From JASTVH01 sp042862465 (GTDB lineage Bacteria; Pseudomonadota; Gammaproteobacteria; Pseudomonadales; Oleiphilaceae), in the NCBI GenBank assembly GCA_042862465.1, contig JASTVH010000001.1, positions 372,001 through 436,000 on the forward strand: DNA of 64,000 bases, in the 5' to 3' direction. The notes under the pieces are model-generated. The model had not been told where the DNA came from and did not search any database. It was given only the letters and a program-made list of their open reading frames with translations. Every line of letters begins with the position of its first letter. The stretch's first letter is position 1. The position numbers and the translations under genes are program-made. Shown one piece after another: positions 27,913-36,694 of this stretch.

Positions 27913-29748
27913 TTATTGCGTCCCTTGCGATGGTTCAATCCACCAGGTGTCCAGGGCAACACCACTGTCCGGGATAACCTGAGGGTGATGCAGTTTGTTC
28001 CAGTAGGCGACCCGGTGCATGGCCAGGTACCACTGGGGAATCACATAATGGCCCCACAGCAACACCCGGTCCAGGGCGCGGGTGCGGGCCACGAGCGTTT
28101 CTCTGTTTGGAGAGGCGATGACCTTCGCCACCAGTTCATCCACCACCGGATCGGATACGCCCATGTAATTGCGGGACCCCGGGGTCTTCGCTGCTTCGCT
28201 GGTCCAGTAGCTACGCTGCTCGTTGCCCGGTGATCGGGACTGGGGCAGTGAAAGGACTGTCATATCGAAATTGAACGACCGGATGCGCTGCACATACTGG
28301 TTGGTATCGATCAGGCGCACTTCCGCATCGATTCCGAGCTTTTCCAGATTCTTGGCAAAAGGCAGCACGACCCGTTCGAAAGCCTTCTGATGGAGCAGGA
28401 TCTGGAACTTGAGCGGCTTGCCGGTTTCCTTGTTGACCATTTTGCCGTCTTTGACGGTATAGCCCGCCTTCTGCAGCAGCTGGTAGGCCTGGCGAAGATT
28501 GTCCCGGATGTTGCCGGAGCCATCCGACTTGGGCGGCTCGTATTCCTTGTTGAAGACTTCCGGCTTGAGCTGGTCCCGATAGGGTTCCAGAATCTCCAGC
28601 TCCCGTTTACTCGGGAGCCCCTGTGACTCCAGTTCGCTGTTCTCGAAATAGCTGTCGGTGCGGGTGTACTGGCCATAGAACAGGTTCTTGTTGGTCCAGG
28701 CAAAATCGAAGGCATAGGCCAGGGCCTGGCGTACCAGGGGATCCGAGAAGATATCCCGGCGGGTGTTGTAGATGAAGCCCTGCATGCCGGCCGGCATGTC
28801 GTGTTCGATCTCCTCTTTGACGATCAGGCCCTCATCGAACTTGTCACCCTCGTAGGCGGTTGCCCAGACCTTGGCGGTGGTCTCCAGGCGGAAATCGTAA
28901 TTGCCGGCCTTGAAGGCTTCCAGCGCCACCGTATCATCGGAGTAGTATTCAAAGCGCAGGCGATCGAAGTTGAAGCGCCCACGGTTAACCGGAAGATCCT
29001 TGCCCCAGTAGTCATCCACCCGTTTGTATTCAACATAATTGCCGGCCTCAAAGTCGGCAATGCGATAGGGTCCGCTTCCCACAGGGGGTTCCAGGGTGAC
29101 GCTGTTGAAGTCGCGGTCTTTCCAGTAGTGCTTGGGGAGTACCGGCAGCTGGCCCAGGATCAGGGGCAGCTCGCGGTTGGTCTTGTTCTTGAATTCAAAA
29201 CGCACCCGATGCTTGTTGATCGCTTTGACGTTGGCGACGTCGGCATAATACTGAGCGTAGGCCGGGTTACCTTTCTCCACCAGGGTATTGAAACTGAATA
29301 CCACGTCGTCCGCCTGAATCGGCTCGCCATCGTGGAAGCGTGCCTTGGGATTCAGGTTGAAAACCACCCAGGAACGATCATCAGGCATTTCGATGGACTC
29401 GGCGATCAGTCCGTATTCGGTGAATGGCTCGTCTTCAGACTGGACCGTCAGGGTGTCGTAGAGGTAGTTACTGGTGCCGGCTGCCGATACCCCCTTGATG
29501 GTAAAGGGATTGAACGTGTCGAAACCACTCGCGACCACCGCCTGGCGCAGGGTGCCACCCTTTGGCGCATCCGGCTTCACGTAATCAAAATGTTTGAAAT
29601 CGGCGGGGTACTTGGGGGCGCCATACATGGCCACGGCGTGGCGGGGTGCGACTGCTGTTTCAGCCGCCTGGCCCGGGAAGGCAAGGGTAGCCAGCAGGGA
29701 AAAACCCAAGAGGAAAAGACAACGTGCGATGGTTCCTTTTTTCCGCAT
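27913..29748 (-). CDS. yejA: YejA-type extracellular peptide-binding protein
   Basis: This is a family 5 solute-binding protein of 611 residues with an N-terminal signal peptide that probably ends at QAA (about residue 29). Typical segments are YDTLTVQSEDEPFTEYGLIAE, RFHDGEPIQADDVVFSFNTL, PPVGSGPYRI and QALAYAFDFAWTNKNLFYGQY. It feeds peptides to YejBEF. The ATG at 29748 is chosen because it starts just before the basic signal-peptide N-region and has AAGAG upstream; a start at 29784 would lengthen the signal. Confidence 0.92.
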   Translation of the reverse strand: MRKKGTIARCLFLLGFSLLATLAFPGQAAETAVAPRHAVAMYGAPKYPADFKHFDYVKPDAPKGGTLRQAVVASGFDTFNPFTIKGVSAAGTSNYLYDTLTVQSEDEPFTEYGLIAESIEMPDDRSWVVFNLNPKARFHDGEPIQADDVVFSFNTLVEKGNPAYAQYYADVANVKAINKHRVRFEFKNKTNRELPLILGQLPVLPKHYWKDRDFNSVTLEPPVGSGPYRIADFEAGNYVEYKRVDDYWGKDLPVNRGRFNFDRLRFEYYSDDTVALEAFKAGNYDFRLETTAKVWATAYEGDKFDEGLIVKEEIEHDMPAGMQGFIYNTRRDIFSDPLVRQALAYAFDFAWTNKNLFYGQYTRTDSYFENSELESQGLPSKRELEILEPYRDQLKPEVFNKEYEPPKSDGSGNIRDNLRQAYQLLQKAGYTVKDGKMVNKETGKPLKFQILLHQKAFERVVLPFAKNLEKLGIDAEVRLIDTNQYVQRIRSFNFDMTVLSLPQSRSPGNEQRSYWTSEAAKTPGSRNYMGVSDPVVDELVAKVIASPNRETLVARTRALDRVLLWGHYVIPQWYLAMHRVAYWNKLHHPQVIPDSGVALDTWWIEPSQGTQ

Positions 29749-29850
29749 GTGAAAGCTCTTGTTGGTTATGAGTTGTGACGGCAATGCGGTTCGCCCGTGC
29801 TTGGAGTGTCAGGCATGACAAGCACTTAAGTCGTTCGAACGGTTATGTTC

Positions 29851-31605
29851 TCAGGGGCTGCGGCGAATATCAACATAAAGGGTGAGACGCTGGCCCGGTT
29901 GCAGGTACCGGTTGGGGTTGATCCCGTTCCAGGCCACCAGATCCTTGACGCTGACGTTGAAGCGGTTGGCAATCAGGTAGAGGGAGTCGCCACTGCGTAC
30001 CCGGTAGCCGATCTTGCGGATCATGCCTTTGCGGGAACTGGAATTGGCTGCAACTACCGTTGGCGGGTTGTCGGTCCAGATCACCAGCTTTTTGCCGGGC
30101 ATGAGAGGATCGCCGGGTGCCATGCCGTTCCAGCGGGCGAGCTTGCGATGATTGACGCCATACTCGCGGGCGATGTCCCAGAGTGTATCGCCACTTTGAA
30201 CGCGGTATTCCACCTTGGCCTTGCCACCGCCACCAAACCGGGCCTGGGTTTGTTCCAGCCGTTCCTGTTGGCTCAGGGCGTAGAAATCGCCACCCTTGCT
30301 GGCCATCGGGATGAGCAGGTTCTGTCCAATCCGAATCATGTGGCCGTGCAGGCGGTTGACGTCTTTGATGACATCGGGCGTGGTGCCATAGCGCCGGGCA
30401 ATCCGGATCAGGGTGTCTCCCCGTTTGACCGTGTAGTTGCTCCAGTTGAGGCGTTTTTCGGGTGGCAGTTCCGCAAGGGCCGTGCGGAATTTCTCGGCGG
30501 CGTCCTTGGGGACCAGCAGGCGATGAGGCCCGGTGGGCGCAGTCGCCCAGCGGTTGAACGCGGGGTTGAGCAGATAGATCTCCTCAACGTCCACTCCGGC
30601 CAGATCGGCGGCTTGTGCCAGGTCGATCTGGGAATCGATCTTGACCACTTCAAAGTACGGTTCGTCCGGTAACGGCGGCAGCGTGACACCGTACTTGGCC
30701 GGATCCTCTATCAGCTTGGCGATGGCAATGAGCTTGGGGGCGTAGGCCCGGGTTTCCCGTGGCAGGCGCAGGGACCAGAAATCCGTGTCGCGGTTGCGGC
30801 GCTTGTTGTAGCGGATCGCCCGGTTGACCGTGCCGGCGCCACTGTTATAGGACGCCAGGCCCAGCAACCAGTCGCCGTCAAAACGATCACTGAGACGCTG
30901 GAGATAGCGCAACGCGGCGTCGGTGGCGGCAATGACATCCCGCCTGCCGTCATACCACCAGTTCTGGTCCAAACCGAAATAACGTCCTGTGGACGGGATG
31001 AATTGCCACAGACCTGCTGCTCGGCCGTGGGAATAGGCAAACGGATCAAAGGCGCTTTCCACAACGGGCAATAACGCCAGCTCGCCGGGCATGTCGCGGC
31101 GTTCCACTTCGTCGAGGATGTGGTACAGGTAACGGCGCGCCCGTTCCACGGTTCGCTTGATGTATGCCGGATGATCGGCGTACCACTTCAGCTGTGCACG
31201 GGTGCGTGGGTTATCGACGGAAAGGTCGAGCTTGAACTGATCGCGCAGGCGTGCCCAGAGATCTTCGGGCTCTTCAGGTTCGGCGATGTCGGATTCGGCA
31301 GAGTCGCCTTTATCCGCTGTTTTGGAGGGTTCAGCGGTCTCCCCCTGGTCGAGCTTCTCACGGGCTTCCGCCATCTGCTGGCGTACTTCCGGGTCGATGC
31401 TGTCGTCAATCGGCGCTTCGGCAGCGTCTTTTCCCTCTTTCTCCACATCCTCCATGAGGGCTTCGTCACCCACGGGGACCATGGGTTCTTCTTCCGGAAG
31501 GGAGGACTGGGTCGTATCGGCATCATCCGATTGAAAGCCGGTGGGTAAGGACTCACAGGCTGTCAGAAGCGCCAGGATTAGAAGAATCGGGAAAAAGCGT
31601 CGCAT
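29851..31605 (-). CDS. mltD: Membrane-bound lytic murein transglycosylase D with three LysM domains
   Basis: MltD cleaves peptidoglycan glycan strands and leaves 1,6-anhydroMurNAc ends. The 584-residue precursor has lipobox LLTAC (Cys17), an unusually long acidic linker (about residues 25-118), the SLT domain with catalytic Glu183 in LLPVVESAFDPFAYSHGRAAGLWQF, and three C-terminal LysM repeats starting at YTVKRGDTLIRIA, YRVQSGDTLWDIA and YRVRSGDSLYLIA; E. coli MltD has two. The start at 31605 gives a proper lipoprotein signal. It lies between yejA and the gloB locus. Confidence 0.94.
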   Translation of the reverse strand: MRRFFPILLILALLTACESLPTGFQSDDADTTQSSLPEEEPMVPVGDEALMEDVEKEGKDAAEAPIDDSIDPEVRQQMAEAREKLDQGETAEPSKTADKGDSAESDIAEPEEPEDLWARLRDQFKLDLSVDNPRTRAQLKWYADHPAYIKRTVERARRYLYHILDEVERRDMPGELALLPVVESAFDPFAYSHGRAAGLWQFIPSTGRYFGLDQNWWYDGRRDVIAATDAALRYLQRLSDRFDGDWLLGLASYNSGAGTVNRAIRYNKRRNRDTDFWSLRLPRETRAYAPKLIAIAKLIEDPAKYGVTLPPLPDEPYFEVVKIDSQIDLAQAADLAGVDVEEIYLLNPAFNRWATAPTGPHRLLVPKDAAEKFRTALAELPPEKRLNWSNYTVKRGDTLIRIARRYGTTPDVIKDVNRLHGHMIRIGQNLLIPMASKGGDFYALSQQERLEQTQARFGGGGKAKVEYRVQSGDTLWDIAREYGVNHRKLARWNGMAPGDPLMPGKKLVIWTDNPPTVVAANSSSRKGMIRKIGYRVRSGDSLYLIANRFNVSVKDLVAWNGINPNRYLQPGQRLTLYVDIRRSP

Positions 31606-31805
31606 GTCACCAATCAATCGGACCCCGTCAGGGGTGGACGGGAATCGCCTACCGAGTGCTCTGCCACTTGATTCAGGGGGTTCTTGGAGCAGAGCAGCAC
31701 CTCTCAAGGGCAGGTGGATTCTAGGCAGCCGCCTTCCAGTGGGTCAAGCTGCCAAAGATTAAATTCAGGCCACGGTTGGACGGGTTATAACCAGCTGGGT
31801 TCCTT

Positions 31806-32606
31806 TCAAAAATGGTCTTTCCAGCGCCTGACTTCGGCGAAGACCGCATCGGGATCGCTTTTTGCGATGCGATCCCCACTGTCCTGGCTGTGACGCTGGG
31901 CTGCTTCGATCACCGCCGGGTCATCCCAGCGCATGAAAGGATTGAGCCGGGCTTCACGGGCAATGGAGCTGGGCAATGTGGGGCGGTCGGCGTCCCGCTG
32001 TTCACGGCACCAGGCTTCGTATTCGGCCAGGTTCGTATCATTCGGTACCACACTGCGGGAGAACCGCAGGTTGGCCAGCGTATACTCGTGGCCGCAATAG
32101 ACTTCCGTGTCGCCGGGAAGATTTCGCAGTTTGGCCAGGGAATGGCGCATTTGCGCGGGCTGGCCTTCGAACAGGCGGCCGCAGCCGCAGGCGAACAGGG
32201 TGTCACCACAGAACAGGATGGGATTGTCCAGGGGGGCGGAATTTGAGAAGAATGCGATGTGATCCAGGGTGTGACCGGGAATTTCCAGCACCTCAAGGTT
32301 AAGGTCACGCCAGCTTACCGATTCGCCTTCACGCAGTGGGTTAGTCACCTTTCCGCAGGGGGAATCGGTTGGGCCGTACACCGGAATGTCGCGTTCGGCA
32401 ACAAGCTTGTCAATGCCGCCGCTGTGGTCGGGATGATGGTGGGTGAGCAGAATGCCTTCCAGTGTCAGGTCCTGCTCTTCCAGAAACCGGGCGGCGGGCG
32501 CTGCCTGCCCCGGATCCACCAGCAGTGCAGCCTGATTTGCGGTATTTTCAAGGCACCAGATATAGTTGTCTGTAAATGCGGAGATCGGCGTTATTCTGTA
32601 ACTCAT
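31806..32606 (-). CDS. gloB: Hydroxyacylglutathione hydrolase (glyoxalase II)
   Basis: GloB hydrolyses S-D-lactoylglutathione in methylglyoxal detoxification. The 266-residue metallo-beta-lactamase-fold protein has the binuclear site THHHPDH (His56, His58, Asp60, His61), IPGHTLDH, LFCGDTLFACGCGRLFEG and the glutathione-contact CGHEYTLANL, plus the C-terminal glyoxalase II domain. It is divergent from the methyltransferase gene across 54 bases, the same arrangement as in Pseudomonas. Confidence 0.95.
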   Translation of the reverse strand: MSYRITPISAFTDNYIWCLENTANQAALLVDPGQAAPAARFLEEQDLTLEGILLTHHHPDHSGGIDKLVAERDIPVYGPTDSPCGKVTNPLREGESVSWRDLNLEVLEIPGHTLDHIAFFSNSAPLDNPILFCGDTLFACGCGRLFEGQPAQMRHSLAKLRNLPGDTEVYCGHEYTLANLRFSRSVVPNDTNLAEYEAWCREQRDADRPTLPSSIAREARLNPFMRWDDPAVIEAAQRHSQDSGDRIAKSDPDAVFAEVRRWKDHF

Positions 32607-32660
32607 GACGTCCGAGCACCTGTATCAGAGAGTTTAAACCCATGATAGGGGAAGTGACCG

Positions 32661-33470
32661 GTGATCCCAAGTACGCCGCAAGGGGCCAATGATCAGAAAA
32701 ATGAGCGGGCGTTGTCCGATGCGGCGCAACGCATGGAAGCTTTCGCTCGCTGGCTGGAGACACCCCTGGGAGAGCAGTTGCTCGTTTCCGAGCGGGAAGC
32801 TGTGAATCACGCTCTGACGCGGTTGTTTGGCGTGCGGCATCTGGAGATGGGGGTGGCGCCTGAAGCGGAGGTCTCCAGTCTCGTTAATTGCGGGCACCGT
32901 ATGCTTGCGATCTCCGGCGAACGCGATTCGTTGCCGGACGGAACCGTGGTGTGCCGCAATGAGGAATTGCCATTCCCGGACGATTCCGTCGATCTTGTGG
33001 TCATGCATCACACCCTCGACTACGCCGATTATCCGCACCAGGCACTGAGAGAAGCCTCAAGGGTCTTGCGGGGAGGCGGTCATCTCGTTTTGGTGGGATT
33101 CAACCCGTTTTCCTTCTGGGGGCTCAAGCGCCTTCTCGCGCGAGGCCGCAGCATGCCCTGGAGCGGTCGCTTTATCGGCCGTCGCCGGATTGAGGACTGG
33201 CTGAGCCTGCTGGATTTCGAACCCGGGCTGGTGGACTTTCATTTTATACGTCCTCCGGTGCAAAATGCCCGCCTTCTGAATCGGTTGGCCTTTTTGGAGA
33301 AATCGGCCCTGCAGCGGCATATTCCCGGTGGCGCCTTCTATGTGGTCGTCGCCGAGAAGCGGGTGGGGGCAATGATCCGTCTGCGGCCGCAATGGTCACA
33401 GAAAAAAGTGGTGGCACTGCCGCTGGCCAATCGATCCAGAGCCGTGAACCGCATGAGAGAGCAGAATTAA
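32661..33470 (+). CDS. SAM-dependent methyltransferase (Methyltransf_11 type)
   Basis: The 269-residue protein has a class I methyltransferase core with weak glycine motif I but clear later motifs: ELPFPDDSVDLVVMHHTLDYADYPHQALREASRVLRGGGHLVLVGFNPFS. The canonical GxGxG is replaced by LEMGVAPEA, so SAM binding may be atypical. The substrate is unknown. A GTG start follows GGGGA; it is divergent from gloB, and its stop overlaps the rnhA ATG (TAATG). Homologues at this position are conserved in pseudomonads. Confidence 0.82.
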   Translation: MIPSTPQGANDQKNERALSDAAQRMEAFARWLETPLGEQLLVSEREAVNHALTRLFGVRHLEMGVAPEAEVSSLVNCGHRMLAISGERDSLPDGTVVCRNEELPFPDDSVDLVVMHHTLDYADYPHQALREASRVLRGGGHLVLVGFNPFSFWGLKRLLARGRSMPWSGRFIGRRRIEDWLSLLDFEPGLVDFHFIRPPVQNARLLNRLAFLEKSALQRHIPGGAFYVVVAEKRVGAMIRLRPQWSQKKVVALPLANRSRAVNRMREQN

Positions 33471-33922
33471 TGGCGAAAAGCGTAACGATTTATTCCGACG
33501 GCGCCTGCAAGGGCAATCCGGGGCCGGGCGGCTGGGGAGCTGTGCTCGCTTATGGTGACAAGGAAAAATGCCTACATGGCGGCGAAGCCGAAACCACCAA
33601 CAATCGTATGGAATTGATGGCGGCCATTCGGGCGTTGGAGGCGCTTAAACGTCCCTGCGAAGTCGACCTTTACACAGATTCCACCTATGTCAGAAACGGC
33701 ATTAATCAGTGGATGACCAATTGGAAGCGTAACGGCTGGAAGACAGCCAGCAAGAAACCGGTGAAAAACGCCGATTTGTGGCGTGAACTGGACGCGCTCA
33801 ACCAGCGGCACACCGTGCGCTGGCACTGGGTGAAGGGGCATGCGGGCGATCCCGGCAATGAAAAGGCGGACGAGTTGGCCAACCTCGGTGTCCGCGAATT
33901 TGAAACCTCAAGAGTTTCCTGA
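33470..33922 (+). CDS. rnhA: Ribonuclease HI
   Basis: RNase HI degrades the RNA strand of RNA-DNA hybrids. The 150-residue protein has every catalytic residue at the E. coli positions: Asp10 (YSDGACKGNPGPGGWG), Glu48 (NNRMELMAA), Asp70 (YTDSTYV) and Asp134 (EKADELAN), with His124 in VKGHAGDPGNE. The ATG overlaps the methyltransferase stop by one base, and dnaQ follows after 18 bases. Confidence 0.97.
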   Translation: MAKSVTIYSDGACKGNPGPGGWGAVLAYGDKEKCLHGGEAETTNNRMELMAAIRALEALKRPCEVDLYTDSTYVRNGINQWMTNWKRNGWKTASKKPVKNADLWRELDALNQRHTVRWHWVKGHAGDPGNEKADELANLGVREFETSRVS

Positions 33923-33940
33923 AGCAGGTAGTGAGCGCAG

Positions 33941-34651
33941 ATGCGACAGATTGTACTGGATACTGAAACCACCGGCCTCGATCCGGAGCAGGGGCACCGG
34001 ATCATTGAAATCGGTTGCGTCGAGGTTATCGACCGGGAACTGACGGGCCGGCATTTCCATGTCTACATTAATCCCGAGCGCGAGGTGGAAGACAGCGCCA
34101 TTGAAGTGCACGGGATCACCAATGAATTTCTGGCGGACAAGCCCAAGTTTCGCGAGATCTACGCCGATTTCGTGAAGTTTATCGAGGGTGCCGACCTGGT
34201 CATCCACAACGCGCCGTTCGACGTCGGCTTCATGAACCACGAGTTCCGGTTGTTGGATCCGCGCAACAAGGTGATTGACGACATCTGCACGGTTACCGAT
34301 TCCCTGCAGTTGGCGCGCAAGAAACACCCGGGACAGAAAAATAACCTCGACGTGCTCTGTCGGCGCTACGGTATCGACAACAGCCACCGAGAATTGCACG
34401 GCGCCCTGCTGGATGCCGAGATTCTGGCCGATGTCTACTTGCTGATGACGGGCGGACAGACGGCTCTGTCACTGGATTCCGGAGAGTCCGCAGACGAAGA
34501 GGCCTCGGGCATCCGTCGCCTGGCCGCCGAGCGCCCGCGCCTGAAGGTGATCACCGTTTCCGAGGAAGAACGCCAGGCTCACGAAGCCCTGCTGGACAAG
34601 GTGGAAAAGGCCGGCGGACACGCTATTTGGCGCGGCGAGTCCGAAAGCTGA
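33941..34651 (+). CDS. dnaQ: DNA polymerase III epsilon subunit (proofreading exonuclease)
   Basis: DnaQ is the 3'-5' proofreading subunit of Pol III. The 236-residue protein carries the DEDDh exonuclease motifs: Exo I DTETTGLD (Asp7, Glu9), Exo II LVIHNAPFDVGFMN, and Exo III HRELHGALLDAEILADVY. The C-terminal ~50 residues form the flexible, charged tail that binds the alpha subunit. The rnhA-dnaQ adjacency is conserved, although in E. coli the pair is divergent. Confidence 0.96.
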   Translation: MRQIVLDTETTGLDPEQGHRIIEIGCVEVIDRELTGRHFHVYINPEREVEDSAIEVHGITNEFLADKPKFREIYADFVKFIEGADLVIHNAPFDVGFMNHEFRLLDPRNKVIDDICTVTDSLQLARKKHPGQKNNLDVLCRRYGIDNSHRELHGALLDAEILADVYLLMTGGQTALSLDSGESADEEASGIRRLAAERPRLKVITVSEEERQAHEALLDKVEKAGGHAIWRGESES

Positions 34652-34680
34652 TCCTGCTTGGACGTCCGACCCCCTCTTAA

Positions 34681-36180
34681 CTACAGAAACGCCTCAACCA
34701 TGGCAAAACCCACACCGGTCAGCACGACGGTGTAGGGCAGGGCCATCCACACCATCTTGCCATAGGACAGCCGAATCAGCGGTGCCACCGCCGAGGTCAG
34801 CAGGAACAGGAATGCTGCCTGCCCGTTCGGGGTTGCCACACTTGGCAGGTTGGTGCCGGTATTGATGGCCACGGCCAGGTCCTCGAAATGCTCCCGTGAG
34901 ATCTGGCCTTCCTGGTAAACCTTGGTGACCTCGTCGATATAGACGGTCGCCACGAAGACATTGTCACTGATCGCCGACAGGGCGCCATTGGCCAGGAAGA
35001 ACATGCCAGGCTGACTGGAAGGCTCCAGAGCCAGCACCCACTGGATAATGCCCTGGAAAAGGTGCAGTTCATGGATGACGCCCACAATGGTGAAAAACAC
35101 CACCAGCAGTGCGGTAAAGGGCAGTGCCTCTTCAAAGGCCTTGCCAATCTGGTGTTCTTCAATCACGCCGGTAAAGCTGGTGGTCAGCACGATGACCATC
35201 AAGCCAATCAGCCCCACCTCGGCAACATGAAACGCCAGCGCCAGTATCAGCAGGGCCGCCACAGCGCCCTGGGCAATCAGGCTGACCATGTGCTGCCGTG
35301 TCATCTTCTTGCTTTCCTCGCGGGCGAAGTCTTCCAGGATGGCCCGCACCGCGCGGGGTAGTTTGGCACCGTAGCCGAACCACTTGAGTTTTTCTGTGGC
35401 CAGACAGGTCAGCAGGCCCGCTACCAGCACGGGCATTGTCACCACCAGCATGGCCTGGAAGAATTCGATGAAGTTCCAATCCAGGCGTTGCGCCACGATC
35501 AGGTTCTGCGGTTCGCCGACCTGGGTGCAAACGCCGCCCAGAGCCGTACCAACCGCGCCGTGCATCAGCAGAGAGCGGAGGAAAGAACGAAACTGCTCCA
35601 GGTCGCGGCGGTGGCCGTCGCCAATGGCATCGTCATCACCGAAGTCGTACTGGTCAAGGGATTTCTGGTTGGAAGCGACCTTGTGATAGACCGAGTAGAA
35701 CCCGACCGCCACGCTGATGATCACTGCGGTGACGGTCAGCGCATCGAGGAAGGCAGACAGGAAGGCCGCAGCGAGACTGAAGAAAAGGGCCAGTTTGGTT
35801 TTGGAACGGATGCCCAGGAGAATTCGGGTGAAAAGGCTCAGCAAGAGCTGCTTCATGAAGTAGATACCGGCCACCATGAAGATCAGCAGCAGAATCACTT
35901 CGAGATTGTTGCGCACTTCGATATAGACCCCTTCCGGGGATACCATCCCGATCAAGACCGCCTCAAGGGCCAGCAGCCCGCCTGGCTGCAGGGGGTAACA
36001 CTTGAGCGCCATGGCCAACGTGAAGATGAATTCCATGATCAGCAGCCAGCCTGCCGCGAACGGGCTCACGGCAAAAAGCAGCGGATTAACGATCAGGAAC
36101 ACCAGAATGACCTGCTTGTACCAGGCAGGGCTCTGGCCCAGAAAGTTTGAAAAGATGGCTTGCGGGTAAGTGTGGGTCAT
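34681..36180 (-). CDS. nhaB: Na+/H+ antiporter NhaB
   Basis: NhaB exports sodium in exchange for protons across the inner membrane. The 499-residue protein has about a dozen hydrophobic segments and typical blocks FLDALTVTAVIISVAVGFYSVYHKV, GTALGGVCTQVGEPQNLIVAQ, SAISDNVFVATVYIDEV and INTGTNLPSVATPNGQAAFLFLLTSA. The ATG at 36180 is preferred, since upstream in-frame residues are Arg/Pro-rich and unlike the family. A sodium-handling role fits a marine host. Confidence 0.94.
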   Translation of the reverse strand: MTHTYPQAIFSNFLGQSPAWYKQVILVFLIVNPLLFAVSPFAAGWLLIMEFIFTLAMALKCYPLQPGGLLALEAVLIGMVSPEGVYIEVRNNLEVILLLIFMVAGIYFMKQLLLSLFTRILLGIRSKTKLALFFSLAAAFLSAFLDALTVTAVIISVAVGFYSVYHKVASNQKSLDQYDFGDDDAIGDGHRRDLEQFRSFLRSLLMHGAVGTALGGVCTQVGEPQNLIVAQRLDWNFIEFFQAMLVVTMPVLVAGLLTCLATEKLKWFGYGAKLPRAVRAILEDFAREESKKMTRQHMVSLIAQGAVAALLILALAFHVAEVGLIGLMVIVLTTSFTGVIEEHQIGKAFEEALPFTALLVVFFTIVGVIHELHLFQGIIQWVLALEPSSQPGMFFLANGALSAISDNVFVATVYIDEVTKVYQEGQISREHFEDLAVAINTGTNLPSVATPNGQAAFLFLLTSAVAPLIRLSYGKMVWMALPYTVVLTGVGFAMVEAFL

Positions 36181-36694
36181 GGCGCGGTTCTGTCCGGTCG
36201 ATCGATGGTGGCCCTCCCGGGGTGTTGGCAGCCGTCGAAACCTGGTGCGGGGCGGGTAGGGCAATCGGGCGCGAACGATAACTGAAATGGCGTTCAAAGT
36301 CGATCAGCGCATGGTGGTACAACCTAATGGGGTATTCGGGGGTTATTTCCGGAAGTCTCACCGATTTTTGCAAACGGGATACAGGCCGCACGGATAAATA
36401 CTGAAACACCCGCTTCCTTGAGGACCTAGAAATTTGTGTTATAAGTTAAGGAAGGTTCATATTTTTTTACAAAACAAGCCGATAAATAACGGATGCTCTA
36501 TTTTACGATTCGGCAGGAGCATCAGACAGTCTGACCGGGCGGCAATGCTGTACGAGAAGTTCTCGTCGAGGGTTGCCTTGTTGACTCTCCGCTTGGGGGT
36601 GGGATTTTGAATGAGGCTGCGGCCTTGGCCAGGGCATGAAATGTGCCGGCGAGGCCTGAACAGTCCCCAAGGGTAATCAGGAAGCTTTATCAAT
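36181..36694. promoter_or_regulatory. Intergenic region nhaB/fimL with AT-rich promoter candidate and palindrome
   Basis: This is a 514-base divergent gap. An AT-rich tract at 36430-36500 includes an extended -10 element TG-T-TATAAG (36437-36445) reading toward fimL. Closer to fimL, ACGAGAA (36552-36558) and TTCTCGT (36560-36566) form a perfect 7+7 palindrome around one base, a candidate operator. No gene-like frame with a ribosome site was found. Confidence 0.4.

Noticed and set aside
28801..29778. 325-codon frame antisense to yejA
   Set aside because: Antisense shadow without domain, opposite a clear family 5 binding protein.
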